Shown here one piece after another: positions 1 through 9,204 of a stretch of DNA of 64,000 nucleotides. The DNA is from CAYSEW01 sp964430245 (GTDB taxonomy: Bacteria > Bacteroidota > Bacteroidia > Flavobacteriales_D > Parvicellaceae), in contig CAYSEW010000011.1 of assembly GCA_964430245.1 (NCBI GenBank), positions 17,829-81,828 on the forward strand, written 5' to 3'. The position numbers were made by a program, and so were the translations under genes. The notes under the pieces are model-generated. The model saw only the letters and a program-made list of their open reading frames with translations. It made no database searches and was not told the DNA's origin. The stretch's first letter is position 1. Every line of letters begins with the position of its first letter.

Positions 1-62
1 TTATTTTCACTACACCCAATAAGAACAATCATTATGAATGCTATTTTAAAAATTAACTTCAT
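1..62 (-). CDS. lipoprotein, N-terminal fragment (runs off window)
   Basis: Reading the minus strand from an ATG at 62 gives 20 uninterrupted codons to the window edge: a Lys near the start, a hydrophobic stretch, then VLIGCSEN. LIGC is a typical lipobox, so this looks like the signal peptide of a lipoprotein whose body lies outside the window. A TATCTTTG promoter element sits 15 bases upstream, which supports both gene and start. Function cannot be told from 20 residues. Confidence 0.6.
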   Translation of the reverse strand, partial: MKLIFKIAFIMIVLIGCSEN

Positions 63-77
63 TACTAAATTTTAAAT

Positions 78-85
78 CAAAGATA
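78..85 (-). promoter_or_regulatory. Bacteroidota -7 element TATCTTTG
   Basis: The plus strand reads CAAAGATA, i.e. TATCTTTG on the minus strand, an exact match to the Bacteroidota TAnnTTTG -7 consensus. It lies 15 bases upstream of the ATG at 62. No well-spaced -33 TTTG is evident. Confidence 0.5.
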
Positions 86-117
86 CAAACGATATTTACA
101 AAACATAACTAAACTAA

Positions 118-1065
118 ATGTCAAACACCTTTAAATCTTGGTTTCTTTTACTATTGATCTCAATAATTTGGGGTAGCTCTTTTTTACTAATAAAATTGGG
201 TTTGATGGATGAGTTTGGAAATGAAAGATTAACACCTGAATTTCTAGGCGCTCTAAGATTGAGCATTGCATTTATTATTTTATTACCAATATGCTTCAAA
301 TACCTTTTTAAAACTTCCCCAAAAGACTTGAAGTTTCTGCTGTTAGTTGGGATTCTTGGCAATGGAGCACCTGCCTTCCTATTTCCATATGCTGAAATTC
401 ATTTAAGCAGTGCCTTGTCTGGAATTTTAAATTCATTAGTCCCAGTGTTTACAATACTCATTGCCGTTTTTGTATTCAAATTCATATGGAAGGCCAATCA
501 TATTTTAGGCATTACAATTAGTATTATTGGGACTTTATTTATTCTAAATGAAGATTTCATAATTACATCTAACTCTAATTTTTTAGCAATTGGATGTATT
601 TTAATAGGTTCTTTATGTTATTCCATTAGCCTTAATGTCATTAAATATAAGCTAGGTCATTTAAGCCCTGGTCATATAACATCCTTTTCATTTTTATTTA
701 TTGGACCCCCTTGTATTGTCTATTTATTCATCAAAGATTTTCCTGAATATATTCAACAAAACACAATGGGTTATGATGGGATAATTGCAGTTTTTATTTT
801 AGCAGTCATTGGCACCTCTTTTGCCGTCTTACTATTTAATCACCTTATAAAAATTTCAAATCCAGTGTTTGCTTCTTCAGTAACTTATTTTATACCAATT
901 GTTGCAGTAATTCTTGGAGTTTATTACAAAGAAGAAATTACCTTTAACCAAATTATTGGTTTGTCCCTTATTTTGATGGGTGTTTTATTAATTAATATAA
1001 AATCACCACTATCTAAACTTAAAGTGCTTATTAATTTTGTAAAAAAAACAAACAATGCTGCTTAG
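118..1065 (+). CDS. DMT superfamily transporter (EamA family)
   Basis: This 315-residue protein is almost wholly hydrophobic, with about ten membrane segments forming two EamA repeats (roughly residues 8-140 and 155-295). The start IIWGSSFLLIKLG is the usual opening of EamA drug/metabolite exporters, and each half ends in the family pattern of a proline- and glycine-bearing helix followed by IG-x-x-LI. Family members export amino acids, nucleotides or other metabolites across the inner membrane; the substrate cannot be predicted. Its 3' end overlaps the next gene by 11 bases, so it is probably co-transcribed with the M28 peptidase and polA. Confidence 0.9.
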   Translation: MSNTFKSWFLLLLISIIWGSSFLLIKLGLMDEFGNERLTPEFLGALRLSIAFIILLPICFKYLFKTSPKDLKFLLLVGILGNGAPAFLFPYAEIHLSSALSGILNSLVPVFTILIAVFVFKFIWKANHILGITISIIGTLFILNEDFIITSNSNFLAIGCILIGSLCYSISLNVIKYKLGHLSPGHITSFSFLFIGPPCIVYLFIKDFPEYIQQNTMGYDGIIAVFILAVIGTSFAVLLFNHLIKISNPVFASSVTYFIPIVAVILGVYYKEEITFNQIIGLSLILMGVLLINIKSPLSKLKVLINFVKKTNNAA

Positions 1066-2110
1066 AATTACATCTATATTATTTTTATTAACCACCTTCA
1101 TTGTTCTTCAAAATTGTAAAAGTCCAGATGAAACTGACTTTAATGATGATTCTCCAAAAAACAACACATCAACAATAATTCAAGAATTAAAACCTGAATT
1201 AAATAAGATAACACCAGATTTAGACACTCCTCAATTTAATGAAGATTCTTCATTTGTCTTTATAGAAAATCAAGTTGCTTTTGGTCCTAGAGTACCTAAT
1301 ACTCAAGAACATAAAAATTGTGGAAAATGGCTCGTTTCTAAAATGGAAAATTATGGATTTGACGTGATTGTACAAAAAGGAAAGGTAACAGCTTTTAACG
1401 GACTTGAATTAAATATTAGCAATATTATTTCAAGGCATAAGCCAGAAGCAGAAGGAAGGATCTTATTATGTGCGCATTGGGATACAAGACCATTTGCAGA
1501 TGAAGATACTATTGATATATTCTCACCTATTGATGGTGCAAATGATGGAGCTAGTGGGGTTGGAGTATTATTAGAAGTAGCAAGAAATATTAGCACCTTA
1601 TCTCCTGGATATGGAGTTGATATTATATTTTTTGATGCTGAAGACTATGGCGCTTCTAATGTTGTCTCTGACCTAAGAAACACCAATGCGACATGGTGCC
1701 TAGGATCTCAGTATTGGTGTAAAAATCCTGTAATTAAGAATTACCAACCAAAATTCGGAATTCTTTTAGATATGGTGGGTGGAGAAAATGCTAAATTTTA
1801 TAAAGAGGGAATTTCTGTTCAATTTGCCAACAAACAACTTAAAGCAATATGGAAAGAAGCCATCAGTCTTGGCTACTATGATTATTTTATAAATAAATTG
1901 GGCGGAGAGATCACTGATGATCATTTATACTTAAATAAAATATCTAATATTCCGACAATAGACATTATTGACTATGGCCCCAAAGAAAACAACAATTTTA
2001 CATTTGGTAAGTTTTGGCATACTCATGCAGATAACATTACTATTATACATAAGCCAACATTAAAGGCTGTTGGTCAAACTCTTCTTCATATCCTATATCA
2101 AAAGATCTAA
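1055..2110 (+). CDS. M28 family zinc peptidase, glutaminyl-cyclase-like lipoprotein
   Basis: Residues 1-21 are a lipoprotein signal (FIVLQNC, lipid Cys21). The catalytic domain has the M28 signatures: CAHWDTRP (His141, Asp143), GANDGASG (Asp164), FFDAEDYG (acidic pair near 196-197), LLDMVGG, and WHTHADN near the C-terminus. This set of motifs is closest to the glutaminyl-peptide cyclotransferase branch of M28, so it could be an aminopeptidase or an N-terminal glutamine cyclase. The mature N-terminus CKSPDETD is acidic, which may suit surface display, but that is inference. It overlaps the transporter gene and ends four bases before polA. Confidence 0.85.
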   Translation: MLLRITSILFLLTTFIVLQNCKSPDETDFNDDSPKNNTSTIIQELKPELNKITPDLDTPQFNEDSSFVFIENQVAFGPRVPNTQEHKNCGKWLVSKMENYGFDVIVQKGKVTAFNGLELNISNIISRHKPEAEGRILLCAHWDTRPFADEDTIDIFSPIDGANDGASGVGVLLEVARNISTLSPGYGVDIIFFDAEDYGASNVVSDLRNTNATWCLGSQYWCKNPVIKNYQPKFGILLDMVGGENAKFYKEGISVQFANKQLKAIWKEAISLGYYDYFINKLGGEITDDHLYLNKISNIPTIDIIDYGPKENNNFTFGKFWHTHADNITIIHKPTLKAVGQTLLHILYQKI

Positions 2111-2114
2111 AACA

Positions 2115-4886
2115 ATGACAGATAAAAAACTTTATTTACTTGATGCCTTTGCTTTAATCTACAGAGCTCATTTTGCATTTATCAGGAATCCAAGATACAA
2201 CTCTAAAGGTATGAATACATCTGCAGTTCTAGGCTTTACTAATAGCTTGCTTGAAATTATAAATAATGAACACCCTACACATATTGCTGTAGTATTTGAT
2301 TCCCCAGGAGTTGGCATACGTGAAGATGTATATTCTGATTACAAAGCAAATAGAGAGCAAATGCCTGAGGATATTCAAATAGCTATTCCTTATATTAAAA
2401 GGTTAATAGAAGCCATGAATATTCCCGCTATAGCTTTAGAAGGGTATGAAGCTGATGATATTATGGGGACACTTGCTTTTGAAGCAGAAAAAAGAGGTTT
2501 TGTCACTTATTTAATGACACCTGATAAAGATTTTGCTCAGCTAGTTACAGAAAACATATTCATCTATAAACCTGGTAGATCAGGTTCCCCTTCTCAGATT
2601 TTAGGCCCAAAAGAAATCTGTGAAAAATTTGAAATTACCAATCCAAAGCAAGTAATAGATATTTTAGGATTATGGGGAGATGCTGTAGATAATATTCCTG
2701 GAATCCCAGGAATAGGTGAAAAAACAGCAAAAAAATTGATTGGAGAATATGGAAGTGTTGAAGCATTATTAGAAAATACCGACCAACTAAAAGGTAAACA
2801 AAAAGAAAATGTTGAGACCTATGCACAACAAGGGTTAATGTCAAAACATTTAGCAACTATAATACTAGATTGCCCAGTTGAATTTAATGAGTCTTTACTT
2901 GAAAAAAAGAAGGCAGATGAAACAGCTATTCTTGATCTTATGTCCGAGCTTGAGTTTAATCAACTTGCTAAAAGAATTCTTGGTGAAAAAACCGAATTAA
3001 AGGCCAGTCCTAAAAGTGGTCAAATGTCTTTATTTGGACAAATTGAAGAAAATGAAGAGCTTGAAGTTATAGAATACAAAACAATTAGCGATCTAAAAAC
3101 AAATTATGTACTAATTGAAAAATTAAATGACCATAAGGAGTTTACTAAACTTTTAGTTCAACAACAAAAAGTATGCTTTGATACTGAAACAAGTAGCTTA
3201 GATACCCAAAGCTCAACACTTTTGGGTATTGCTTTTTCATTTAAAAAAGGTGAGGGCTACTACTGTTCTATACCTAATGATTCTAAAAAAGCAAAATTAA
3301 TTCTTGACCTATATACGACATTTTTTAACAGTGAAAGTATCCTTAAAATTGCCCATAACATTAAATTTGATGCTGCTATATTAAGTAATTACAATATAGA
3401 AATCAATGGACCCTTTTTTGACACAATGATCGCTCATTATCTAATTGAGCCTGACCAACGTCATTCTATGGATTTACTAGCTAAAAACTATCTTTCATAT
3501 AAACCTATAAGCATTGAGACACTTATTGGTAAAAAGGGGAAGAATCAAAAAAGCATGATGGACCTTCCTGCTGAGCTCATAAAAGATTATGCTGCTGAAG
3601 ATGCTGATGTAACTTTCCAATTGTATGAAATCCTCAATACTCAATTAAAATCAGCCAACTTGCTTGAATTATTTAATGACATTGAGCTTCCATTAAGTCT
3701 GGTACTAATGAAAATGGAAAAAGAAGGAATTAAGCTAAATACAGCATCACTTAGTGAGTTTTCAGGCACATTAAATAAAAGTATTTCTGCGCTTAAAAAA
3801 AGTATTATTTCTGAAGCTGGTGTTGAATTTAATTTAGATTCTCCAAAACAATTAGGGAATATCCTATTTGAAAAAATGGAGCTAGATGAAAAAGCTAAAA
3901 AAACTAAAACTGGTCAGTATAAAACTGATGAACAAACTTTATTAAAATTAAGCCATCATGAAATCATCAAAAATCTTCTAGATTATAGGCAGCAAAAGAA
4001 ATTACAATCAACATATGTAGAGGCACTTCCTAAATTGATTTCCACAAAAACTGAAAGAATACACACTACTTTCATGCAAACTATTACTGCAACTGGCAGA
4101 TTAAGTTCCAATCATCCTAACCTTCAAAACATACCTATCAAGTCTACAATGGGAAAAGAAATTAGAAGATCATTTATCCCAAGAACTAAAGACTATTTAT
4201 TAATGGCTGCTGATTACTCTCAAATTGAGCTTAGAATTATTGCCTCAATGAGTGATGATAAAAATATGATTGATGCCTTCCATCGAAAAGAAGACATTCA
4301 TTCTGCAACAGCTTCCAAAGTTTTTCATGTTGAAATTGATGAAGTCACAGAAGAAATGAGGAGAAAAGCAAAAATGGTGAATTTTGGTATCATATATGGC
4401 ATTACACCTTTTGGTCTTTCTCAAAGATTAAATATTAAAAGGTCAGAGTCTAATGAAATTATTGACAGTTATTTTAATGAATACCCTGACATTAAAAAAT
4501 ACATGGACCATATGATCCAATATGCCAAAGAAAATGGATATGTAGAAACTATAAAAAAAAGAAGGCGCTATCTTAAAGACATTAATAGTAGAAATGCTTC
4601 TGTAAGAGGTTTTGCTGAGAGGAATGCAATTAATGCTCCTATACAGGGAAGTGCTGCAGATATAATTAAGATTGCTATGATCAATATTCTACATAAAATG
4701 GAATCCAATAACCTCAAATCAAAGCTAATCCTCCAAGTTCATGATGAATTAGTATTTGACCTTCATCATAAAGAAAAAGATGTTATGAAAAAACTAGTTA
4801 ATAATGAAATGTCAAATGCCATTCAGCTATCGGTTCCTTTAGAAGTGGAAATTGGCATTGCAGATAATTGGTTAGACGCTCATTAA
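2115..4886 (+). CDS. polA: DNA polymerase I
   Basis: DNA polymerase I fills gaps in repair and removes Okazaki primers. All three domains are present in 923 residues: an N-terminal 5'-3' nuclease (LLDAFALIYRAHFA, DNIPGIPGIGEKTA), a 3'-5' proofreading domain, and the polymerase. The proofreading domain keeps its acidic motif FDTETSSLD (Asp356, Glu358) and YAAEDADVT, so it should be active, unlike the degenerate domain of some homologues. Polymerase motifs are ADYSQIELR (Asp700), KMVNFGIIYG and VHDELVF (Asp877). The ATG at 2115, four bases after the upstream stop, is preferred over an in-frame start at 2070 that would run deep into the peptidase gene. Confidence 0.97.
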   Translation: MTDKKLYLLDAFALIYRAHFAFIRNPRYNSKGMNTSAVLGFTNSLLEIINNEHPTHIAVVFDSPGVGIREDVYSDYKANREQMPEDIQIAIPYIKRLIEAMNIPAIALEGYEADDIMGTLAFEAEKRGFVTYLMTPDKDFAQLVTENIFIYKPGRSGSPSQILGPKEICEKFEITNPKQVIDILGLWGDAVDNIPGIPGIGEKTAKKLIGEYGSVEALLENTDQLKGKQKENVETYAQQGLMSKHLATIILDCPVEFNESLLEKKKADETAILDLMSELEFNQLAKRILGEKTELKASPKSGQMSLFGQIEENEELEVIEYKTISDLKTNYVLIEKLNDHKEFTKLLVQQQKVCFDTETSSLDTQSSTLLGIAFSFKKGEGYYCSIPNDSKKAKLILDLYTTFFNSESILKIAHNIKFDAAILSNYNIEINGPFFDTMIAHYLIEPDQRHSMDLLAKNYLSYKPISIETLIGKKGKNQKSMMDLPAELIKDYAAEDADVTFQLYEILNTQLKSANLLELFNDIELPLSLVLMKMEKEGIKLNTASLSEFSGTLNKSISALKKSIISEAGVEFNLDSPKQLGNILFEKMELDEKAKKTKTGQYKTDEQTLLKLSHHEIIKNLLDYRQQKKLQSTYVEALPKLISTKTERIHTTFMQTITATGRLSSNHPNLQNIPIKSTMGKEIRRSFIPRTKDYLLMAADYSQIELRIIASMSDDKNMIDAFHRKEDIHSATASKVFHVEIDEVTEEMRRKAKMVNFGIIYGITPFGLSQRLNIKRSESNEIIDSYFNEYPDIKKYMDHMIQYAKENGYVETIKKRRRYLKDINSRNASVRGFAERNAINAPIQGSAADIIKIAMINILHKMESNNLKSKLILQVHDELVFDLHHKEKDVMKKLVNNEMSNAIQLSVPLEVEIGIADNWLDAH

Positions 4887-4910
4887 TTATATAATAGTTT
4901 CAATTTAATG

Positions 4911-4918
4911 TATATTTG
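4911..4918 (+). promoter_or_regulatory. -7 element TATATTTG
   Basis: Exact TAnnTTTG match, 11 bases before the ATG at 4930 and after the polA stop, so the following lipoprotein gene has its own promoter. Confidence 0.5.
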
Positions 4919-4929
4919 AAAAAAACAAA

Positions 4930-5847
4930 ATGTATATGAATTTCATGAAAACATCATCTTTTCTAATTCTAATTATATTTTGTGTTGGATGTGATTCTAC
5001 AAGCAATGAAAAAATTGGTTCCAATAATAAAAAAACTGATCTTCCAATAAGGGATACGGTTGAAAATTCTAATTTAGAAAATGAATCTCAGCATATTGAA
5101 GACATTTATTTAAATGTTCCTTCTCCTATGCGAACTGCTATTATTTTAAATAATGCTGGTGCTATTTACGATCACACTCTGCCACTTGCTCCAAACATTG
5201 GCCATAAATACCAAACAAGTGATGAACAAGCCGTTATTTTAGGAGTTTATGGCACTGACCTTAACTACAGTGTCGTTTCAGATGAAATAATGGAAACTGA
5301 GTTGTACTTAAAAAGCATTAACCTAATTGGAGAGAAATTAGGGCTTGACAATATCCTAAATGAAGAGGTGAAAACAAGAGTTGACAACAACATTCACAGA
5401 ATAGATTCTATGCAAGTTATTATTAGCACATTGTTTTGGGAAGTTGAATCAGCCTTGAAAGAAAATGACAGAAAAGACATTTCTGCACTTGTTGTAGCTG
5501 GAGGTTGGATTGAAGGCTTATATATAGCATCTCAGTTATCTTTACAAATGCCCGATAATACTAATATCACTAATTTAATTTCTAAGCAAAAATATAGTAT
5601 TGAAAGTCTATTAACATTACTTAATGCCAATGATTTTTCAGGTCAAATCACAGAAAAGCTAGTGACTCCTTTAAATGAATTAAAAGTAATCTTTGACGAT
5701 ATTAAAGAAGCCATCAATACCACACATGATAAAGCAGACAATAATGCGAATCAAATAGGTAATAATATTGAATTGATCTATGATCAAGAAACTATCGATG
5801 AAATACGGAATTCAATCACTCAAATAAGGGATGACATCACCCATTGA
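4930..5847 (+). CDS. uncharacterised lipoprotein
   Basis: This 305-residue protein begins with a lipoprotein signal (IIFCVGC) followed by a Ser/Asn/Lys-rich linker. The body from about residue 55 is mostly helical, with conserved-looking stretches (SPMRTAIILNNAGAIYD, AVILGVYGTDLNY, LVVAGGWIEGLYIA) resembling a family of unnamed exported proteins in Bacteroidota. I recognise no enzyme motif. The start at 4930 is 11 bases after a good -7 box; an ATG at 4945 (MKTSSFLIL) gives a more typical signal peptide and is an equally good choice. Probably an outer-membrane-anchored periplasmic helical protein of unknown role. Confidence 0.75.
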   Translation: MYMNFMKTSSFLILIIFCVGCDSTSNEKIGSNNKKTDLPIRDTVENSNLENESQHIEDIYLNVPSPMRTAIILNNAGAIYDHTLPLAPNIGHKYQTSDEQAVILGVYGTDLNYSVVSDEIMETELYLKSINLIGEKLGLDNILNEEVKTRVDNNIHRIDSMQVIISTLFWEVESALKENDRKDISALVVAGGWIEGLYIASQLSLQMPDNTNITNLISKQKYSIESLLTLLNANDFSGQITEKLVTPLNELKVIFDDIKEAINTTHDKADNNANQIGNNIELIYDQETIDEIRNSITQIRDDITH

Positions 5848-5952
5848 TATTCGATTTAAAGCACACAAACTCATGTTTAAATTAATTGAATTATTTATTA
5901 AAATTCTCATGCCTCCATTTTTCAAAATTTGATCATTTTTCAGATTTATACT

Positions 5953-5970
5953 ACACTTATGCATAAGTGT
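5953..5970. promoter_or_regulatory. perfect 18-bp palindrome upstream of tatA
   Basis: ACACTTATGCATAAGTGT equals its own reverse complement. It ends 13 bases before the -7 element of tatA, about where a -33 element or an operator would lie. A short hairpin is also possible, but no T-run follows directly. It could be a dimeric regulator site. Confidence 0.4.
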
Positions 5971-5983
5971 TAAACCCTTTTTG

Positions 5984-5991
5984 TAAATTTG
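5984..5991 (+). promoter_or_regulatory. -7 element TAAATTTG of tatA
   Basis: Exact TAnnTTTG match, 22 bases before the tatA ATG at 6014. Confidence 0.5.
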
Positions 5992-6013
5992 GCTATTCTA
6001 ATACTTATTAAAA

Positions 6014-6223
6014 ATGGATTTATCTTTACTATTTATAAATAAAATTGGTGTCCCTGGACTAATTATTATTTTAATTGTAGTGTTATTACTTTTTGGCGGG
6101 AAAAAAATACCTGAATTAATGAAAGGCCTTGGAAAAGGTGTTAAAGAATTCAAAAATGCTTCTAAAGGTAATAGTGCTGATAATACTAATGAAGAAGAAG
6201 CAACGGAAGAAAAAAAAGATTAA
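6014..6223 (+). CDS. tatA: Sec-independent translocase protein TatA/E
   Basis: This 69-residue protein has the TatA layout: a short N-terminus, one membrane helix (about residues 11-27, LIIILIVVLLLFGG), the hinge and amphipathic helix GGKKIPELMKGLGKGVKEF, and an acidic disordered tail (EEEATEEKKD). TatA oligomers form the pore for folded proteins carrying a twin-arginine signal. tatB and tatC are not in the window. It has its own promoter, a palindrome just upstream, and lies before gatA across the assembly gap. Confidence 0.92.
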   Translation: MDLSLLFINKIGVPGLIIILIVVLLLFGGKKIPELMKGLGKGVKEFKNASKGNSADNTNEEEATEEKKD

Positions 6224-6263
6224 TCATTTCTTTTGAAAAAGCATATCAATTTTTCAGCAATAA

Positions 6264-6363
6264 NNNNNNNNNNNNNNNNNNNNNNNNNNNNNNNNNNNNN
6301 NNNNNNNNNNNNNNNNNNNNNNNNNNNNNNNNNNNNNNNNNNNNNNNNNNNNNNNNNNNNNNN
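6264..6363. other. assembly gap (100 N)
   Basis: Exactly 100 N, a placeholder length. The flanks share no sequence. The following gatA frame is open at its first base and lacks roughly 120 N-terminal residues compared with a typical GatA of about 480, so at least some 360 bases are missing and the true gap is longer than shown. Confidence 0.95.
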
Positions 6364-7434
6364 AGGTTAAATTGCGATGAATTTGCAATGGGTAGCTCTA
6401 ATGAGAATACTATTTACGGCAGTGTAATGAATCCACATGATCTAACAAAGGTCGCTGGCGGATCTTCGGGTGGCTCAGCTGCAGCTTTAGCTGAAGGCTT
6501 ATGTATTGCTTCACTAGGTTCAGACACTGGCGGATCTATAAGACAGCCTGCTTCTTTTTGTGGGGTTTTAGGACTAAAACCAACCTACGGAAGAGTTTCA
6601 AGATATGGATTAATAGCCTATGGCTCAAGTTTTGATCAGATTGGTCCTTTTACAAATAACGTAGAAGATGCTGCGTTAATTTTAGAAGTTATTTCAGGAG
6701 CTGATGAATATGACAGCACTTCTTCTACAAAACCAGTACCAGATTATATCAACCATTTAGATCTTAAAGAAAAAAAAATAAAAATTGCTATCCCTAATGA
6801 ATATATCAATGCTATAGGGTTAGATAAAGAAATAAAAGAAAGCCTTTTGAATACAATAGCCCTTCTAAAGAAGGATGGGCATACAGTTCAAAACATAGAC
6901 TTCCCCTTCCTTAAATATTTAATACCAATTTATTACATTCTTAGTACTGCAGAAGCTTCTTCTAATCTAGCCAGATATGATGGTGCTCATTATGGAAATA
7001 GAAGTTCGAAATCAACAGATATTGAATCAACTTATACCAACTCTAGGTCTGAGGGATTTGGATTGGAAGTTAAAAGGAGGATCATGCTTGGAAATTTCAT
7101 TCTAAGCGCAGGCTATTATGATGCTTATTATACAAAAGCCCTAAAAGCAAGAAGAATCATAAAAGAAAAATCTAAACAAATTTTTCAAGATTTTGACATG
7201 ATGATGACGCCTACAACTCCTTCGACTGCGTTTGATTTAGAAGGGATAAAGGACCCTATTGAAATGTACCTACAAGACATCTTTACTGTCCATGCAAACC
7301 TTGCTGGAATGCCTGCAATTTCTATTCCTTTGGGTGTTCATTCTAATAAAATGCCATTTGGGATTCAATTGATGACAGATGAATTTGAAGAAGAGAAATT
7401 ATTGGCCTTTGCTAATTATTTAATGTCAAACTAA
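6364..7434 (+). CDS. gatA: Asp-tRNA(Asn)/Glu-tRNA(Gln) amidotransferase subunit A, 5' end missing
   Basis: GatA releases ammonia from glutamine or asparagine for GatB to amidate misacylated Glu-tRNA(Gln) or Asp-tRNA(Asn). The frame is open from the first base after the gap and reads NCDEFAMGSSNEN, then GGSSGGSAAALAEG and GSDTGGSIRQPASFCGV, which carry the cis-Ser and nucleophile Ser of amidase-signature enzymes. The catalytic Lys lies in the part lost in the gap. About 356 of some 480 residues are present. The first ATG at 6388 lies inside the conserved motif, so it is not the real start. The stop is followed after three bases by the transglycosylase gene. Confidence 0.95.
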   Translation, partial: RLNCDEFAMGSSNENTIYGSVMNPHDLTKVAGGSSGGSAAALAEGLCIASLGSDTGGSIRQPASFCGVLGLKPTYGRVSRYGLIAYGSSFDQIGPFTNNVEDAALILEVISGADEYDSTSSTKPVPDYINHLDLKEKKIKIAIPNEYINAIGLDKEIKESLLNTIALLKKDGHTVQNIDFPFLKYLIPIYYILSTAEASSNLARYDGAHYGNRSSKSTDIESTYTNSRSEGFGLEVKRRIMLGNFILSAGYYDAYYTKALKARRIIKEKSKQIFQDFDMMMTPTTPSTAFDLEGIKDPIEMYLQDIFTVHANLAGMPAISIPLGVHSNKMPFGIQLMTDEFEEEKLLAFANYLMSN

Positions 7435-7437
7435 ACT

Positions 7438-8700
7438 GTGTTTTATTTGTTTCGATTTGCAATCTCCATATTATTAATCTCCAACTTTTCTTTTGCTCAA
7501 ACCCTTTCCGATACTTTAAAACAATTTGATTCAACAACCATTAATGAAGCTAGCTTATTAAATATTGTTAAAGATTATGAAAATAATTTATTAGAGCTCT
7601 ATGCTAAACTCTATTTATTTGAGGACACCATCAATAAAGATGATTTTTCATCAAAGATTGAAATCTCATTAAATGATTCTATTATAACCACTCGGCTGAA
7701 TACGCTAAATCATAAAACTCCCTTTGATCTACGGGTTAATTCTTCCACTATTTCTGCTATTAAATTATACATTAACAAAAAACAATATTTAATTTCAAAG
7801 ATGCTTGGAATGGCTCAATTCTATTTTCCATTATTTGAGCAAGAATTAATCATACAACAACTACCTGTCGAATTAAAATACCTACCAATAGTTGAATCAG
7901 CTTTAAATCCAACTGCTATATCTAGAGTAGGTGCAGTGGGTTTATGGCAATTTATGCCTAAAACAGCTAAGATGATGGGCTTAAATATCACATCTTATAT
8001 TGATGAAAGAAGAGACCCTATGCTGTCTACAAAACATGCCTGTCTCTATTTAAATCATCTTTATGCAATTTATCATGATTGGAGCCTGGCACTTGCTGCA
8101 TATAACGCAGGTCCAGGAAATGTAAATAAAGCCATAAGAAGATCAGGTGGCAAAAACACCTATTGGGAAATCAGGCCTTATCTACCTAAAGAAACACAAA
8201 ATTATGTGCCTTCTTTTATAGCGGTTATGTACATGATGGAATATGCTAAACCTCATCATATCGAATCTAAAAAGCCAGATTTTCTGAGCTTTGAAATTGA
8301 TACTGTGCATGTTAATGATCGAATTGATTTAAGCGTTCTTGAAAGCTGGCTAAGCTATGATTTAAAAAAAATTGAATTTCTAAATCCAATGTATTTCAAT
8401 AATATAATTCCAAAATCAAATAAAGTACACCCTATTGCTTTGCCTGTTTTCTTAATTGGTGATTTTATTATGCTAAAAGATAGTATCGTTAAATATTCTT
8501 CATTAGAATTTGGCACTCAACAAGTTCATTCAAAAAAATCTAACATTGCTAATCCTTCTTATTACATTATAAAAAAAGGAGACACAATATGGGATATTGC
8601 TCAAAAATATGAAGGTGTTAGTGTCGCAGATATTAAAAACCTAAACAAAGGCATTGATGTTTATAATCTTAAAACAGGGACAAAGATTATTATTAAATAA
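7438..8700 (+). CDS. lytic murein transglycosylase with LysM (MltD-like)
   Basis: This 420-residue exported protein has an N-terminal signal peptide (ISNFSFAQ), a helical region, an SLT transglycosylase domain around residues 140-260, and one LysM repeat at the C-terminus (YYIIKKGDTIWDIAQKY). The SLT domain keeps the catalytic Glu in LPIVESALNP, plus GAVGLWQFMP and AAYNAGPGNV. It should cleave peptidoglycan glycan strands to 1,6-anhydro ends, anchored by LysM. The start is GTG, three bases after the gatA stop, so the two genes are probably co-transcribed. The arrangement is like MltD but with one LysM rather than several. Confidence 0.93.
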   Translation: MFYLFRFAISILLISNFSFAQTLSDTLKQFDSTTINEASLLNIVKDYENNLLELYAKLYLFEDTINKDDFSSKIEISLNDSIITTRLNTLNHKTPFDLRVNSSTISAIKLYINKKQYLISKMLGMAQFYFPLFEQELIIQQLPVELKYLPIVESALNPTAISRVGAVGLWQFMPKTAKMMGLNITSYIDERRDPMLSTKHACLYLNHLYAIYHDWSLALAAYNAGPGNVNKAIRRSGGKNTYWEIRPYLPKETQNYVPSFIAVMYMMEYAKPHHIESKKPDFLSFEIDTVHVNDRIDLSVLESWLSYDLKKIEFLNPMYFNNIIPKSNKVHPIALPVFLIGDFIMLKDSIVKYSSLEFGTQQVHSKKSNIANPSYYIIKKGDTIWDIAQKYEGVSVADIKNLNKGIDVYNLKTGTKIIIK

Positions 8701-8766
8701 ATAATTGCACATCATCTAAAACCCCTTTTATCTGATTAACTTTAACATTATTAAGTTTTATAAAGA

Positions 8767-8774
8767 TATCTTTG
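8767..8774 (+). promoter_or_regulatory. -7 element TATCTTTG of the pyk operon
   Basis: Exact TAnnTTTG match, 12 bases before the ATG at 8787. It overlaps a possible TTG start at 8772, which argues against that start. Confidence 0.55.
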
Positions 8775-8786
8775 ATAAAAGTTCTT

Positions 8787-9203
8787 ATGAAATACTACTT
8801 AGATGACACATATGAATATGACTTTTTATTAATTGGAATTAGCTGTCATGAAAAAGATTATCGTATTTCATGGGCATTAAATCAAAAATTATCTTTACAA
8901 TTAGTGAAAGAAAAAGAAGATTTAGAGGTGTTTATTAATAAAACGAATGAGCTAAGTTTACATTCTGTTTATACATATAAAAATACAGAAACTCATAATG
9001 AATTCATTCTTATAAATAACCGTAGTTCTGCTGGATTTTTAATTCCAGAAAAACAGGTAGCAGATTATTTATTAATTGTTAAAGAAAATTTTGATTTTTC
9101 ATCCGAACTTTTTCTAAAAAAAATAAAAAACATCAACTTCGTACTTACAGCTTTTAAAATACCTGTAGAACAACTTAAATCAAAAGAAAATTTAATCTTT
9201 TAA
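8787..9203 (+). CDS. IPExxxVDY family protein
   Basis: A 138-residue cytoplasmic protein of a family found in Bacteroidota and usually placed just upstream of pyruvate kinase, as here (one base between stop and the next ATG). The name-giving motif appears as IPEKQVADYLL near residue 90, and the N-terminus YEYDFLLIGISCHEKDYRISW is also typical. Its function is unknown; constant linkage to pyk suggests a role in or regulation of lower glycolysis, but that is inference. The ATG at 8787 is chosen because the TTG at 8772 lies inside a strong promoter element. Confidence 0.85.
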   Translation: MKYYLDDTYEYDFLLIGISCHEKDYRISWALNQKLSLQLVKEKEDLEVFINKTNELSLHSVYTYKNTETHNEFILINNRSSAGFLIPEKQVADYLLIVKENFDFSSELFLKKIKNINFVLTAFKIPVEQLKSKENLIF

Positions 9204-9204
9204 A

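Noticed and set aside
8772..8786. TTG start for the IPExxxVDY gene
   Set aside because: It overlaps the TATCTTTG promoter element; the ATG at 8787 lies 12 bases after it and gives a family-like N-terminus.
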